A stretch of 37,118 nucleotides of DNA from Lachnospiraceae bacterium (GCA_017448245.1 JAFSLV010000023.1:1-37118); one strand, 5' to 3'; numbered from the stretch's first letter, positions 8,568 to 16,978 are shown. The notes: generated from the sequence alone by a model not told the origin. A program made the numbers and translations.

Positions 8568-9760
8568 GGATCACCTTCGTCTCCAATTTTATCAATCATC
8601 ACCAGATCCCCTTGTGTAACGCGCTGTATGCGGCGGAGGATGTCGATTTTTGCTTTATCCAGACGCAGGCGATGACGGACGAGCGTCTGCGCGGCGGCTG
8701 GGCCGTCGATGAAAGGATGTTTCAGTATGTGAGGTTCTATGACCGGGAAAAGGAAGAATGTAAAAAACGCTTCCTGGAAAGCGAGGTCGTATTGCTCGGC
8801 TGGAGCATGCTGCCGGCATCCCTGATCGAAAAGCGGCTGAAGAGTCACCGTCTGACCTTCCGGATCAGCGAGCGGATCTATAAGGAAGGACGCTTCAAGG
8901 CCGCCTCCCCCCGGGGACTTTTCACCAAATACAAAGAACACATACGTTATCGAAAGAGTCCGGTCTATATGCTCTGCGCCGATGCCTATGCGGCGGGAGA
9001 CTTTCATCTGATCGGTGCCTACCCGGGCAAGCTCCTCCGGTGGGGGTATTTTCCGGAGACAAGGAGGCAGGCACCGAAGAAATGGATAACACCCGATCTG
9101 AAAAAGAAGATCTGCTGGGCAGGCCGCATGATCGACTGGAAGCATCCGGAGTATGCGGTCAAGGCGGCCCGCGCGATGCGTAACAAGGGTTATGATTTCA
9201 CCCTGGAGATGATCGGGGACGGTCCTTTGCGCAAGGCACTGGAGCAATTTACGATCCGGGAGGGGCTGATGAAGGAGGTACTGTTCCGGTCAACACTCAC
9301 GCCCTATGAAGTCCGGGCGGCGATGGAATCATCGCATCTGTTTTTATTTACGAGCAACTTCCTGGAGGGCTGGGGTGCGGTATTGAACGAGGCGATGAAT
9401 GCGGGATGTGCCGTCGTGGCATCGGCGGAGGCGGGCAGCGTCCCCTACTTAATGACCGACAAGGTCAACGGATTCGTCTATAATAACGGACGATATGATG
9501 ATTTTGAGGCCCGTGTGCTGCGTCTCATCAACAATGAAAAGACCCAGATCCGTCTCGGGAATGCCGCCTATGATACCATCCTGGACCTGTGGAACGCGGA
9601 GGTTGCCGCAGAACGGTTGTTATCCTTCAGCAGGACCTTTTTGGAAAAGGGGGAGGCGGCGCCCTTCCCCGATGAGGGTCCGATGAGTGCGGCCCCCCTC
9701 CTTCGGGGGGTCTCGTTCCGGAGGACGAGGGAGGAGCCCATGCGGCAGGATCACGTATGA
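8564..9760 (+). CDS. GT4 family glycosyltransferase with unusual C-terminal tail
   Basis: The 398-residue GT-B protein has a GT4 C-terminal domain: CWAGRMIDWKHPEYAV, MIGDGPLRKALE, and EGWGAVLNEAMNAG near residue 268 with the two conserved glutamates. The N-terminal half begins ITFVSNFINHHQ, as in a group of capsule GT4 enzymes. After the natural domain end (around residue 362) a tail of roughly 35 residues, rich in Pro and Arg, is encoded by a GC-rich stretch with two stem-loops. This looks like extension into a palindromic element rather than folded protein. Base composition is visibly more AT-rich than in the flanking genes (TTA, AAC, GAT and TAT codons more frequent), which may reflect separate acquisition. 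Confidence 0.86.
   Translation: MRITFVSNFINHHQIPLCNALYAAEDVDFCFIQTQAMTDERLRGGWAVDERMFQYVRFYDREKEECKKRFLESEVVLLGWSMLPASLIEKRLKSHRLTFRISERIYKEGRFKAASPRGLFTKYKEHIRYRKSPVYMLCADAYAAGDFHLIGAYPGKLLRWGYFPETRRQAPKKWITPDLKKKICWAGRMIDWKHPEYAVKAARAMRNKGYDFTLEMIGDGPLRKALEQFTIREGLMKEVLFRSTLTPYEVRAAMESSHLFLFTSNFLEGWGAVLNEAMNAGCAVVASAEAGSVPYLMTDKVNGFVYNNGRYDDFEARVLRLINNEKTQIRLGNAAYDTILDLWNAEVAAERLLSFSRTFLEKGEAAPFPDEGPMSAAPLLRGVSFRRTREEPMRQDHV
9693..9729. repeat. Two adjacent GC-rich stem-loops at the 3' end of the GT4 gene
   Basis: The first stem-loop is six C, a TCCTTC loop and six G (9693-9710). The second is CTCGT, an 8-base loop and ACGAG (9712-9729). They lie inside the reading frame that extends the preceding glycosyltransferase. 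The arrangement resembles a small palindromic repeat that landed near a gene end. It could also reduce read-through or stabilise the RNA. No T-run follows, so it is not a convincing intrinsic terminator. Confidence 0.5.
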
Positions 9761-10770
9761 TAACAGATGATACACTGACAATTGTCGTTCCGGCATATAA
9801 TACCGAAGGTTATCTAAAGGATTGCGTCCTGAGCCTTTGCGCCCAGACCTATCCCTTGGAGAAGCGCGAGATCCTCATCATTGATGACGGCTCGACCGAC
9901 CAGACGGGGAACCTTGCGGACTTCCTTGCCAAGACGAGGGAGGGCGTGCGCGTCATTCATCAGGAAAACAGAGGGTTATCCGGTGCGCGCAACCGGGGGA
10001 TCCGTGAGGCAAAGGGCGCGTATATCGGCTTTGTCGACAGCGACGACAAGGCAGAACCGCAGATGTACGAGATGCTGATGGACGCGGCGCTGGCAAACGG
10101 CGATGACATCGTGCAGTGCGGACGCACCGAGCAGTCCGTGGACGGGCGCGTGCTTGACGACGTCGTGCGGCCTCCGGAGGAGGAGGTCGTGATCCATCCG
10201 GAGGATTTTCTCGAGAGCCTTCTGATGCACGAGGGGGAGGCGTCTTTTTGTACCAAGATCGTGAAAAGGGAGCTCTTTACCGACGATCTCCTCTTTGCGG
10301 AAGGGCGCCTCAATGAGGATTTTGAGCTGCTTTTGCGCATGCTGCCGAGGGCAGGCGCGATCCGTTCTCTTCCCGAGCGCCTCTATATCGCAAGGCACCG
10401 CGAGGGCTCCATTTCGCGCAAGCGGAGTCAAGACGCGGAGTTTTTCCCGCCGGTCTTTGAGGACATCATCGTCCATGCCGACGAAGCACAACAAACGGTG
10501 GACACGCACTATCCGCAGCTGGCGGAAACCGCGATGCGTTTTGCGCTCGCGCAGCGTCTCGATTATCTGCTGCATATCCCGATTCCGATGATGAATGATG
10601 CGCATCCTTCCTATCCGGAGGTCTGCCGTTTTTTGAGGGAACACCGCCCGGATATCCGCAAAAACAGGCTTTTGACCAAGAAAGAACGCAGAAATCTGCT
10701 GATTTTGTCTTACGCTCCCCGGCTTGCCCGCCGTCTCCATGTACTTTTGAAGGGAAATCATGTAAAATAG
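9757..10770 (+). CDS. GT2 family glycosyltransferase
   Basis: The 337-residue protein belongs to the GT2 family: TIVVPAYN at the N-terminus, DDGSTD at 43-48, GLSGARNRGI near 73-82 and the metal-binding DSDD at 94-97. A LNEDFELLLRML segment provides the likely catalytic acid (the ED after the DXD domain). The C-terminal 100 residues are helical and basic, as in capsule GT2 enzymes that associate with the membrane surface. The start is an ATGA overlap with the preceding gene. The first 80 or so codons share the more AT-rich style of the gene before it, after which composition returns to the local norm. Sugar specificity is unknown. Confidence 0.87.
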   Translation: MITDDTLTIVVPAYNTEGYLKDCVLSLCAQTYPLEKREILIIDDGSTDQTGNLADFLAKTREGVRVIHQENRGLSGARNRGIREAKGAYIGFVDSDDKAEPQMYEMLMDAALANGDDIVQCGRTEQSVDGRVLDDVVRPPEEEVVIHPEDFLESLLMHEGEASFCTKIVKRELFTDDLLFAEGRLNEDFELLLRMLPRAGAIRSLPERLYIARHREGSISRKRSQDAEFFPPVFEDIIVHADEAQQTVDTHYPQLAETAMRFALAQRLDYLLHIPIPMMNDAHPSYPEVCRFLREHRPDIRKNRLLTKKERRNLLILSYAPRLARRLHVLLKGNHVK

Positions 10771-10814
10771 GTAGGGTTAGCGTCCAAAAAAACAAACAGG
10801 GGAGGCATTCACCT

Positions 10815-11816
10815 ATGCTGGAAAATAAAACGATACTCGTCACCGGCGGCACGGGTTCCTTCGGACACCGCTTTACGGAGTATCTGCTCAAACACGAAAA
10901 TCCGGGGAAAATCATCATCTATTCCAGGGACGAGTACAAGCAGTTTCTGATGTCAAAGGAAGAGACCTTTGCGAAAAACGCAAAAAAGATCCGCTTCTTT
11001 ATCGGGGACGTGAGGGACGGGGCCCGTCTTGAGCGCGCGATGGAGGGGGTTGACTATGTCGTGCATGCCGCGGCCCTCAAGCAGGTGCCGACCTGCGAAT
11101 ACAATCCGACGGAAGCGATCCGCACCAACGTGAACGGCGCGGAAAATGTCATCAACGCGTCGCTCAATACGGGCGTGAAGCGCGTCGTTGCGCTCTCGAC
11201 CGACAAGGCGGTCGGTCCCGTCAATCTGTACGGTGCGACCAAGATGGTGAGTGACAAGCTCTTCATCGCCGCCAATGCCTACGCCGGCAACAAGGACATC
11301 AATTTTTCGATCGTGCGCTACGGCAATGTCGCGGGCTCGCGCGGCTCCATCATCCCGTTTTTCAGGGAGCTGATCGACGCGGGAGAAAAGGAACTGCCGA
11401 TCACGGACTACCGGATGACACGCTTCTGGATCTCTCTGCCGGAGGGCGTGCGTCTCGTGATGAAGGCGCTCACGGAGGCGACGGGCGGAGAGACCTTTAT
11501 CTCCAAGATCCCTTCCTTTCATGTCAAAGACCTGGCGGAGGCGATGTGTCCCGGTATCGGCACCAGAGAGGTCGGCATCCGTCCCGGGGAAAAGATCGAC
11601 GAGGTGATGGTGACGGCGGAGGACGCGCCCTATACGAGGGAGTATGACAAGCATTTTATCATCTATCCGCAGGTGACCTTCAACGAGAGACAGCGCATCG
11701 ACGAGAGCGGGAAGAAGGTGCCGGAAGGCTTTGTATACAGCTCCGCCAACAATACGGAGTGGATGGACATGGAAGAGATCCGCCGCAGACTCCCCGAGGC
11801 CTTTGAGGGACACTGA
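10815..11816 (+). CDS. pseB-like: PseB/FlaA1-like UDP-GlcNAc 4,6-dehydratase (inverting)
   Basis: The 333-residue extended SDR has the NAD-binding GGTGSFG at 11-17, the STDKA motif at 128-132 and the YGATK pair Y139/K143. It has no membrane segment. The soluble form, the YSRDE-KQ segment and the C-terminal SSANNTEW motif match PseB rather than the membrane-bound PglF type. PseB turns UDP-GlcNAc into a 4-keto-6-deoxy-L-arabino intermediate, the first step to pseudaminic acid and related L-sugars. GGGGAGG precedes the ATG. The 44-base gap before it is one of the few real intergenic gaps in this part. PseC, PseG and PseI homologues are not visible here, so the end product is not pseudaminic acid from this window alone. 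CapE-type enzymes are the main alternative. Confidence 0.87.
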   Translation: MLENKTILVTGGTGSFGHRFTEYLLKHENPGKIIIYSRDEYKQFLMSKEETFAKNAKKIRFFIGDVRDGARLERAMEGVDYVVHAAALKQVPTCEYNPTEAIRTNVNGAENVINASLNTGVKRVVALSTDKAVGPVNLYGATKMVSDKLFIAANAYAGNKDINFSIVRYGNVAGSRGSIIPFFRELIDAGEKELPITDYRMTRFWISLPEGVRLVMKALTEATGGETFISKIPSFHVKDLAEAMCPGIGTREVGIRPGEKIDEVMVTAEDAPYTREYDKHFIIYPQVTFNERQRIDESGKKVPEGFVYSSANNTEWMDMEEIRRRLPEAFEGH

Positions 11817-11821
11817 AAAGA

Positions 11822-12871
11822 ATGCGCCTGAGTGTCATCGTGCCGGTCTATAACGGGGCGTCCGGCGGGACGCTTGTCCATTGCCTGGATTCGCTTTTGT
11901 CCCAGACGATTCCGAAAAGCGACTATGAGGTCATCGCAATCGACGACGCGTCGACGGATGATACGCTCTCCCTTCTGAGAGACTACGAAAAGCGGGAGGG
12001 CGGCAACCTCCGGGTGTTGCATTCGGAGGTCAATCTCCGTCAGGGCGGCGCCAAGAATATGGGACTCGGCATCGCGCGCGGAGAGTGGATCAGCTTTATC
12101 GACGCGGACGACTGGGTGCGCACGGACTTTTACGAAAAGCTGCTTACGCTTGCGGACGAAAGAGGCGCGGATGTGTGCGGCTGCGATCTGACGCGGGTGA
12201 CGGAGTATACGACCAGGGTCGCGGAGCGCATCCCCAATCACACAAAAGAGCAGGAGGGCGTGCTCGATGACGAAAAGAAAAGGAGCCTCGTCCTCGATGC
12301 CGGCGCGCTCGTCGTCAATATCTACAAGCGCCATGTCGTCTACGGCGAAGAGGAAGGAAAGGAACATCCCGAAGTCTTTCCGGAGCACATGTTTTATGAG
12401 GACAACGCGGCCGGAAGCTCCTTTATGATGCGCGCGACCTGCTTTGCCTATCTGCCGGAGGCGATGTATTTTTACTACCAGCATGAGGACTCGACGACCC
12501 ATACGGTGACATATGAGCGCCTTAGGGACCGCCTTCGTGCCGCGCGGATTCTCCTTGAGAGGTCAAAAGAAAACGGCGCCCTTGCCCGTTTCCGCGAGGA
12601 AATCGAGTACAAATATACGCGCCTTTTTTATATCAATACGTTGTTCAGCGCGATGCAGCAAAAAAAACTCCCCGGGGTATACGCGTTTACGCGCGGGGTC
12701 GCAAGGGAGATGAAGGAGACATTTCCGGACTTTGAAAAAAATCCCTATTATGAAAGAGAGGTGCATCCGGAAGAAAAGAAGCTGATCGCGATGCAGATGC
12801 GCTCACATTTTTTGTTTTATGTATATTACCGCGCACTGCACGCCTACCGGAGCGTCCGCTATGGGAAATGA
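11822..12871 (+). CDS. GT2 family glycosyltransferase
   Basis: The 349-residue GT2 enzyme begins SVIVPVYNG, with DDASTDD at 41-47, a RQGGAKNMGLGIARG helix, and the metal-binding DADD at 94-97. A FYEDNAAGSSFM segment carries the probable catalytic acidic residues. The C-terminal third is helical and charged. It starts 5 bases after the PseB-like gene and overlaps the next gene by 11 bases. The position next to a 4,6-dehydratase suggests, but does not show, that it may use the deoxysugar made from it. Confidence 0.86.
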   Translation: MRLSVIVPVYNGASGGTLVHCLDSLLSQTIPKSDYEVIAIDDASTDDTLSLLRDYEKREGGNLRVLHSEVNLRQGGAKNMGLGIARGEWISFIDADDWVRTDFYEKLLTLADERGADVCGCDLTRVTEYTTRVAERIPNHTKEQEGVLDDEKKRSLVLDAGALVVNIYKRHVVYGEEEGKEHPEVFPEHMFYEDNAAGSSFMMRATCFAYLPEAMYFYYQHEDSTTHTVTYERLRDRLRAARILLERSKENGALARFREEIEYKYTRLFYINTLFSAMQQKKLPGVYAFTRGVAREMKETFPDFEKNPYYEREVHPEEKKLIAMQMRSHFLFYVYYRALHAYRSVRYGK

Positions 12872-13988
12872 GAGGATCTACGTCTGTCATACGTTTTATC
12901 ATGTATACGTGACCTGTTTAAAGGAGCTGCATCTTTTGCACCGCGCGTCGCTTTCCCGTAAGAAGGCGGGTAAGGGAAGCGGTGAGGCGGGGCGGGCGAC
13001 GCTTGTGCTCTCCAAAATGAGCAATGATTTTTCGCCGATCCTCGAAAGGGCAAAGAAGTGTCCGCTCTTTGCGGAGGTCATCGAATATGACGAAAAGCGC
13101 GATACCTTTTTTGAGGAGCTTTTGCCGCTACGGAAGGATACGGGCAATATCTTCAAAAACATGATCAACCGCATCCGCTTTTGCAGAAGGTTTCCCGAGC
13201 TGCAGGAGCCGTACGTGCCGGTGGATTTTACCAAATACGACGATATCTACGTGTTTTGCGATATCGATCCGGTCGGCTATTACTTAAACGGCAAAAGGAT
13301 CCCGTTCCACGCGGTCGAGGACGGGCTCGATACGCTGGCGGACGGGGACGACGCGATCCGCGACAACAGGCCGTTTTTTGCGATCAAAAAATGGATGGCA
13401 CAGGCGGGGCTGATCTATATCCGGCACGGTTATGCCAGATACTGCATCGACATGGAGGTCAACGATCTTACGAAACTCAAGCACCGCCATAACAAGATGA
13501 TCGGGGTGCGCAGGGACGCGCTCGCCGCGGAGTTGACGCAGACGGACAAAGAGCTGCTGCTCGATCTCTTTCTTGCGGATGCCGGTGAGATCAGGAAGCA
13601 TTTTGCAAAAGCAAAGGACGACACACCGCAGGTGCTGATGCTGACGGAGCCGGTCTGCGAGGACCGCACGATGCGAAAAAAGCTCTTCCTTGACATGGTT
13701 GCGCAGTACGGCACGGTCGGAGAAAAAAAGGCGAGGATCTATGTCAAACAGCATCCGCGCGATGACGTCGACTATACGGATGTCTTTGATGAGGACGTGA
13801 TACTGCTTGATAAGAATTTTCCGATGGAGATGCTCTATTATATCGAGGGCATACATTTTGAGAGAGTGGTGAGCGTCTATACGCATCTGGACGAGATGGA
13901 GATCGCCGACGAAAAGATCAGGCTCGGCGACGCCTTTATGGACGCCTATGAGGATCCGGAGAAACACTGGAACAGCAGGAAGCTGTGA
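12861..13988 (+). CDS. GT52/sialyltransferase-like glycosyltransferase
   Basis: The 375-residue protein resembles the GT52 and polysialyltransferase-like group. It opens with IYVCHTFYHVYVTCLKEL, has KQHP at 296-299 (the HP motif of these GT-B enzymes) and a late VVSVYTHLDEM segment in the region of the conserved Ser/Thr. The ATG at 12861 was chosen over an upstream in-frame ATG at 12819 because the conserved strand begins directly after it and it gives the usual short overlap. No CMP-sialic-acid genes are present, so the donor may be another sugar or a nucleotide-activated nonulosonate made elsewhere. The last residues, EKHWNSRKL, form the first copy of the tandem repeat that follows. A polyol-phosphate transferase is an alternative I consider less likely. 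Confidence 0.65.
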   Translation: MGNERIYVCHTFYHVYVTCLKELHLLHRASLSRKKAGKGSGEAGRATLVLSKMSNDFSPILERAKKCPLFAEVIEYDEKRDTFFEELLPLRKDTGNIFKNMINRIRFCRRFPELQEPYVPVDFTKYDDIYVFCDIDPVGYYLNGKRIPFHAVEDGLDTLADGDDAIRDNRPFFAIKKWMAQAGLIYIRHGYARYCIDMEVNDLTKLKHRHNKMIGVRRDALAAELTQTDKELLLDLFLADAGEIRKHFAKAKDDTPQVLMLTEPVCEDRTMRKKLFLDMVAQYGTVGEKKARIYVKQHPRDDVDYTDVFDEDVILLDKNFPMEMLYYIEGIHFERVVSVYTHLDEMEIADEKIRLGDAFMDAYEDPEKHWNSRKL

Positions 13989-14118
13989 GAAAGATTACGG
14001 AGAAACACCGGAACAGCAGGAAGCTGTGAGAAAGATTACGGAGAAACACCGGAACAGCAGGAAGCTGTGAGTAAGATCCGCAGAAACACCGGAACAGCAG
14101 GAAGCTATGAATAAGATT
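13957..14118 (+). repeat. Tandem repeat of about 41 bp, four copies
   Basis: Four head-to-tail copies start at 13957, 13998, 14039 and 14079. Copies 1-3 keep a 41-bp period. Between copies 3 and 4 the period is 40 because one base is missing. The unit contains CGGAGAAACACYGGAACAGC, then AGGAAGCTGTGA and GAAAGATTA. Copy 1 lies in the 3' end of the GT52-like gene and the last copy runs into the ATG of the ABC transporter gene (AGGAAGCTATGAATAAG). The array thus repeats a gene-gene junction with its ribosome site, stop and start. Confidence 0.95.
13985..14114 (+). other. Three overlapping mini-ORFs formed by the tandem repeat
   Basis: Each repeat carries AGGAAG followed by GTG, and each GTG opens a short frame that ends just past the next GTG. 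The frames are 13985-14029 and 14026-14070, both coding for 14 residues (MRKITEKHRNSRKL if GTG is read as Met), and 14067-14114, coding for MSKIRRNTGTAGSYE after the one-base deletion. The first two junctions are 4-base GTGA overlaps; the last stop lies inside the start of the ABC gene. The peptides are probably not functional proteins. The arrangement would let ribosomes pass from the upstream gene to the ABC gene by successive re-initiation. Confidence 0.6.
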
Positions 14119-15861
14119 CTGAAAAAACTCAATGTGCTGCTCAATAAAAAGCAAAAGGCGCAGATGGCGGGGATCGTATGTCTCATGCTCGTCAGCGGCC
14201 TTTTGGAGTCGCTCGGCGTCGGGCTCATCGTTCCCATGATGCAGGTCGTGATGGATCCGGAGAGCATCCGCGGAGACGGCTTTGTCTCGCGCTTTTTCCG
14301 GGCCTTTCATTTTGCGGACGCAAGGCAGATGGCGTTCTTTTTCATGATCGCGCTGATTGCGGTCTTTGTCGTCAAGAACGTCTTTCTCTTTATCGTCAAC
14401 AAGGTGCAGCTGAGATTCATCTATACCAACCAGTTTGCGACCTCAAGGCGCGTGATGATCGGCTTTATGAAGCGTCCGTATGAGTATTATCTCAATGCCA
14501 ACACCTCCGTCATCCAGCGTTCGATCACCTCGGACATCAATTTCATGTATGCGCTGATCCTGAACCTGCTGATGCTGCTGAGCGAGATCATCGTCTTTGT
14601 GTCGCTCGTCATATTGCTTCTGATCAATGATTTCGCGATGACGGTGACGATCGCCTCGGTGCTGCTGGTGACGCTTCTCGTGATCCGTTTTTATATCAAG
14701 CCCGTGATGGTAAAGGCCGGCAAGGACAATCAGGACTATTACAGCGATCTGTTCAAAAAAATCGATTCCGCGGTCGAAGGCATCAAGGACATCAAGATCA
14801 TGGGCAAGGAGGATTATTTTATCAACGACTACGCGGACTGCGGCTACGGTTATGTGCGTGCCGTGCAGCGCTATACGCTCTTTTCCGCAACGCCGAGGCT
14901 CGTGATCGAGACGGTCGCGATCGCCTCGATGGTCGGCTACATGCTCTTTGTGCTGTCCAAGGGGACGGACATCAAGGATCTGATGCCGCAGCTCACGGTC
15001 ATGGCTGCGGCGGCCGCAAGGCTTCTGCCGAGCGCCAACCGCGTAAGCAGCTATCTGACGTCGATCGCCTTTTACGAGCCGGTCTTTATGAGCGTGAGCG
15101 ACAATCTCCAGGAGGAGATCCACGACGAGAGCATCGTGTATGAAGAAGGCTTTTACCGGGCAAGAAGACATATCGAAAAGCTGCCCGTGACCAAAGAGAT
15201 CGCAATGAAGGGCATCACGTACCACTATCCCGGGAGCGAGATGCGCGTCCTGCAGGACGCGGACATGACGATCCCCGTGGGGAAGAGCGTGGGCATCGTC
15301 GGTCCCTCGGGTGCCGGAAAAACGACCCTCGTCGATATCCTGCTCGGTCTCTTAAAGCCGGAAAAGGGCGAGATCCTCGCGGACGGCGTCAATGTCATGG
15401 AGCATTACCAGGGATGGCTCAAAAACATCGGCTACATCCCGCAGATGATTTTTATGCTCGATTCCACCATCCGCAAAAACGTCGCCTTCGGCGTGCCGGA
15501 TGACGAGATCGACGAGGACAAGCTCTGGGCCGCCCTGAAGGAAGCGCAGCTCGATACCTTTGTGAAGGGACTGCCCGACGGTCTCGATACGACGATCGGC
15601 GAGCGGGGCATCCGTCTCTCCGGCGGACAGCGCCAGCGCATCGGCATCGCCAGGGCGCTCTATGACGATCCGGAGGTGATGGTGCTCGACGAGGCGACGA
15701 GCGCGCTCGACAACGAGACGGAGGCGGCGATCATGGAATCGATCAACCGCCTGCACGGAAAGAAGACCCTCATCATCATCGCGCATCGTCTGCAGACGAT
15801 CGAAAAATGCGACAGGGTCTATCGCGTACAAGGCGCAAAGGTAGAGGAGACACATGACTGA
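14107..15861 (+). CDS. ABC transporter, fused permease/ATPase, probable lipid-linked glycan flippase
   Basis: The 584-residue half-transporter has six membrane helices in the first 320 residues and a nucleotide-binding domain after about 370. Walker A is GPSGAGKT (399-406), the signature is LSGGQRQR (504-511), and Walker B is VMVLDEATSALD (about 527-538). A homodimer is expected. The overall look matches PglK/Wzk and MsbA-type exporters, which flip undecaprenyl-linked oligosaccharides. It is the only obvious flippase for complete oligosaccharides in the window. The ATG lies in the last unit of the tandem repeat, with AGGAAG 2 bases before it. Export of another lipid or peptide cannot be excluded. 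Confidence 0.88.
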   Translation: MNKILKKLNVLLNKKQKAQMAGIVCLMLVSGLLESLGVGLIVPMMQVVMDPESIRGDGFVSRFFRAFHFADARQMAFFFMIALIAVFVVKNVFLFIVNKVQLRFIYTNQFATSRRVMIGFMKRPYEYYLNANTSVIQRSITSDINFMYALILNLLMLLSEIIVFVSLVILLLINDFAMTVTIASVLLVTLLVIRFYIKPVMVKAGKDNQDYYSDLFKKIDSAVEGIKDIKIMGKEDYFINDYADCGYGYVRAVQRYTLFSATPRLVIETVAIASMVGYMLFVLSKGTDIKDLMPQLTVMAAAAARLLPSANRVSSYLTSIAFYEPVFMSVSDNLQEEIHDESIVYEEGFYRARRHIEKLPVTKEIAMKGITYHYPGSEMRVLQDADMTIPVGKSVGIVGPSGAGKTTLVDILLGLLKPEKGEILADGVNVMEHYQGWLKNIGYIPQMIFMLDSTIRKNVAFGVPDDEIDEDKLWAALKEAQLDTFVKGLPDGLDTTIGERGIRLSGGQRQRIGIARALYDDPEVMVLDEATSALDNETEAAIMESINRLHGKKTLIIIAHRLQTIEKCDRVYRVQGAKVEETHD

Positions 15862-16978
15862 GGTAATGGAGGCGGCCGGAAAAAGAAATACGGGGCTCGA
15901 TCTTCTGCGCGCGCTGTGCATGCTTGCGATCGTGATGCTGCATTATCTTTACAGCGCGGATGCCCTCCTCTGGTCGGAGCCCGCACAGGGGGCGTTTCCC
16001 CCTTCGGAGACGGTGCGGACGCTCGGCACGCTTCTCTATTGCTTTGCGATCTGCCTCGTCAATCCCTTTGTCATCATGAGCGGCTATCTCCTGTATGACA
16101 GGGCCTTTTCCCTGCGGAGATTTTTCGAGCTGCTCTGCACGGTCGTCTTCTTCGGCATCGGCGTACAGCTCGTCATGACGCTTGTGACGGGAGAGGGTCC
16201 CTCCGGAGCATACGAATGGGTCCAGGCGCTCTTCCCGGTGTCTTCGAGACACTACTGGTTTATGACAAGCTATCTCTTCATGTATCCCTTTGCGCCGCTT
16301 GTCGTCACCGGCACGAAGGCCTTTGACAAAAAGCAGCTGCGGATGCTGATCGCGATCGCCGTGGTTTTTTTGAGTCTCATCAAGAGCATCGTTCCCGTGC
16401 GCTTTGTCACGGACGAGGGCGGCTACAACGTGGCATGGTTTCTTTTGCTCGTCCTGATCGGCGCGTATCTGCGCAAATACGAGGACGACGGCTTCCTTGC
16501 CGGTGCGCGCTCCCTGTTCTGGTATGTGATCTGCGCGCTTGCGATCTTTGTGCTGACGGTCGGCGTGCGCACGCTGACGATTTCGGGCGGCGGGTTTTTG
16601 ACGCTCTTTGAGATTCTGAGGGACTATAATTTTATCCTGTGTCTTGCGGCGGGCGTAGGGATCTTTGTCTTTTTCAAGGATCTGCCGCTGCGCGCGGATA
16701 CGGCACCGGCCGGATTTCTCGCCGCGCTTTCCGCGCACACGATCGGCGCCTATCTCCTGCACGCGCATCCCGCGCTCTTTTATGTGTGGCTCTCGTACGT
16801 GTGCCTGTTACTCGGCAACGTGCCCGACAAAAACCCCGCGCTCTTTTTGCTGCATTGTGCGGGGAGCGTGCTCATCGCGTTTTTTGCGGGAGTCGCCACG
16901 GACTGTGTGCGCGCGCTCCTCTTTCGCGCGGCCGCGCATCTGACGGGAAAAGGAAAGGAAAAAGAAAAGGGTGACTGA
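15854..16978 (+). CDS. Acyltransferase-3 family membrane protein
   Basis: The 374-residue protein has about ten hydrophobic helices and the family signature near the N-terminus: GLDLLRALCMLAIVMLHYLY, with the catalytic histidine in LHY. Members (OafA, WecH) transfer acyl groups, mostly acetyl, to hydroxyls of surface glycans from the cytoplasm or across the membrane. The gene overlaps the ABC transporter gene by 8 bases, with GTAGAGGAG just before the ATG, and its own end overlaps the next gene by 8. Together with the MBOAT/SGNH pair at 34319-36880, it makes two separate O-acylation systems in the window. The substrate position is not predictable. Confidence 0.88.
   Translation: MTEVMEAAGKRNTGLDLLRALCMLAIVMLHYLYSADALLWSEPAQGAFPPSETVRTLGTLLYCFAICLVNPFVIMSGYLLYDRAFSLRRFFELLCTVVFFGIGVQLVMTLVTGEGPSGAYEWVQALFPVSSRHYWFMTSYLFMYPFAPLVVTGTKAFDKKQLRMLIAIAVVFLSLIKSIVPVRFVTDEGGYNVAWFLLLVLIGAYLRKYEDDGFLAGARSLFWYVICALAIFVLTVGVRTLTISGGGFLTLFEILRDYNFILCLAAGVGIFVFFKDLPLRADTAPAGFLAALSAHTIGAYLLHAHPALFYVWLSYVCLLLGNVPDKNPALFLLHCAGSVLIAFFAGVATDCVRALLFRAAAHLTGKGKEKEKGD

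Noticed and set aside
10750-10814. Internal promoter before the PseB-like gene (TAAAAT at 10763)
   Set aside because: The -10 is plausible but no -35 can be seen at a suitable distance; the gap is short and the evidence too weak.
12819-12860. Upstream ATG for the GT52-like gene
   Set aside because: It would add 14 residues that only re-read the end of the preceding gene; the conserved strand begins right after the ATG at 12861.
13957-14118. CRISPR-like array
   Set aside because: The repeats are directly head to tail with no unique spacers, and they contain a coding end, a ribosome site and a start codon.
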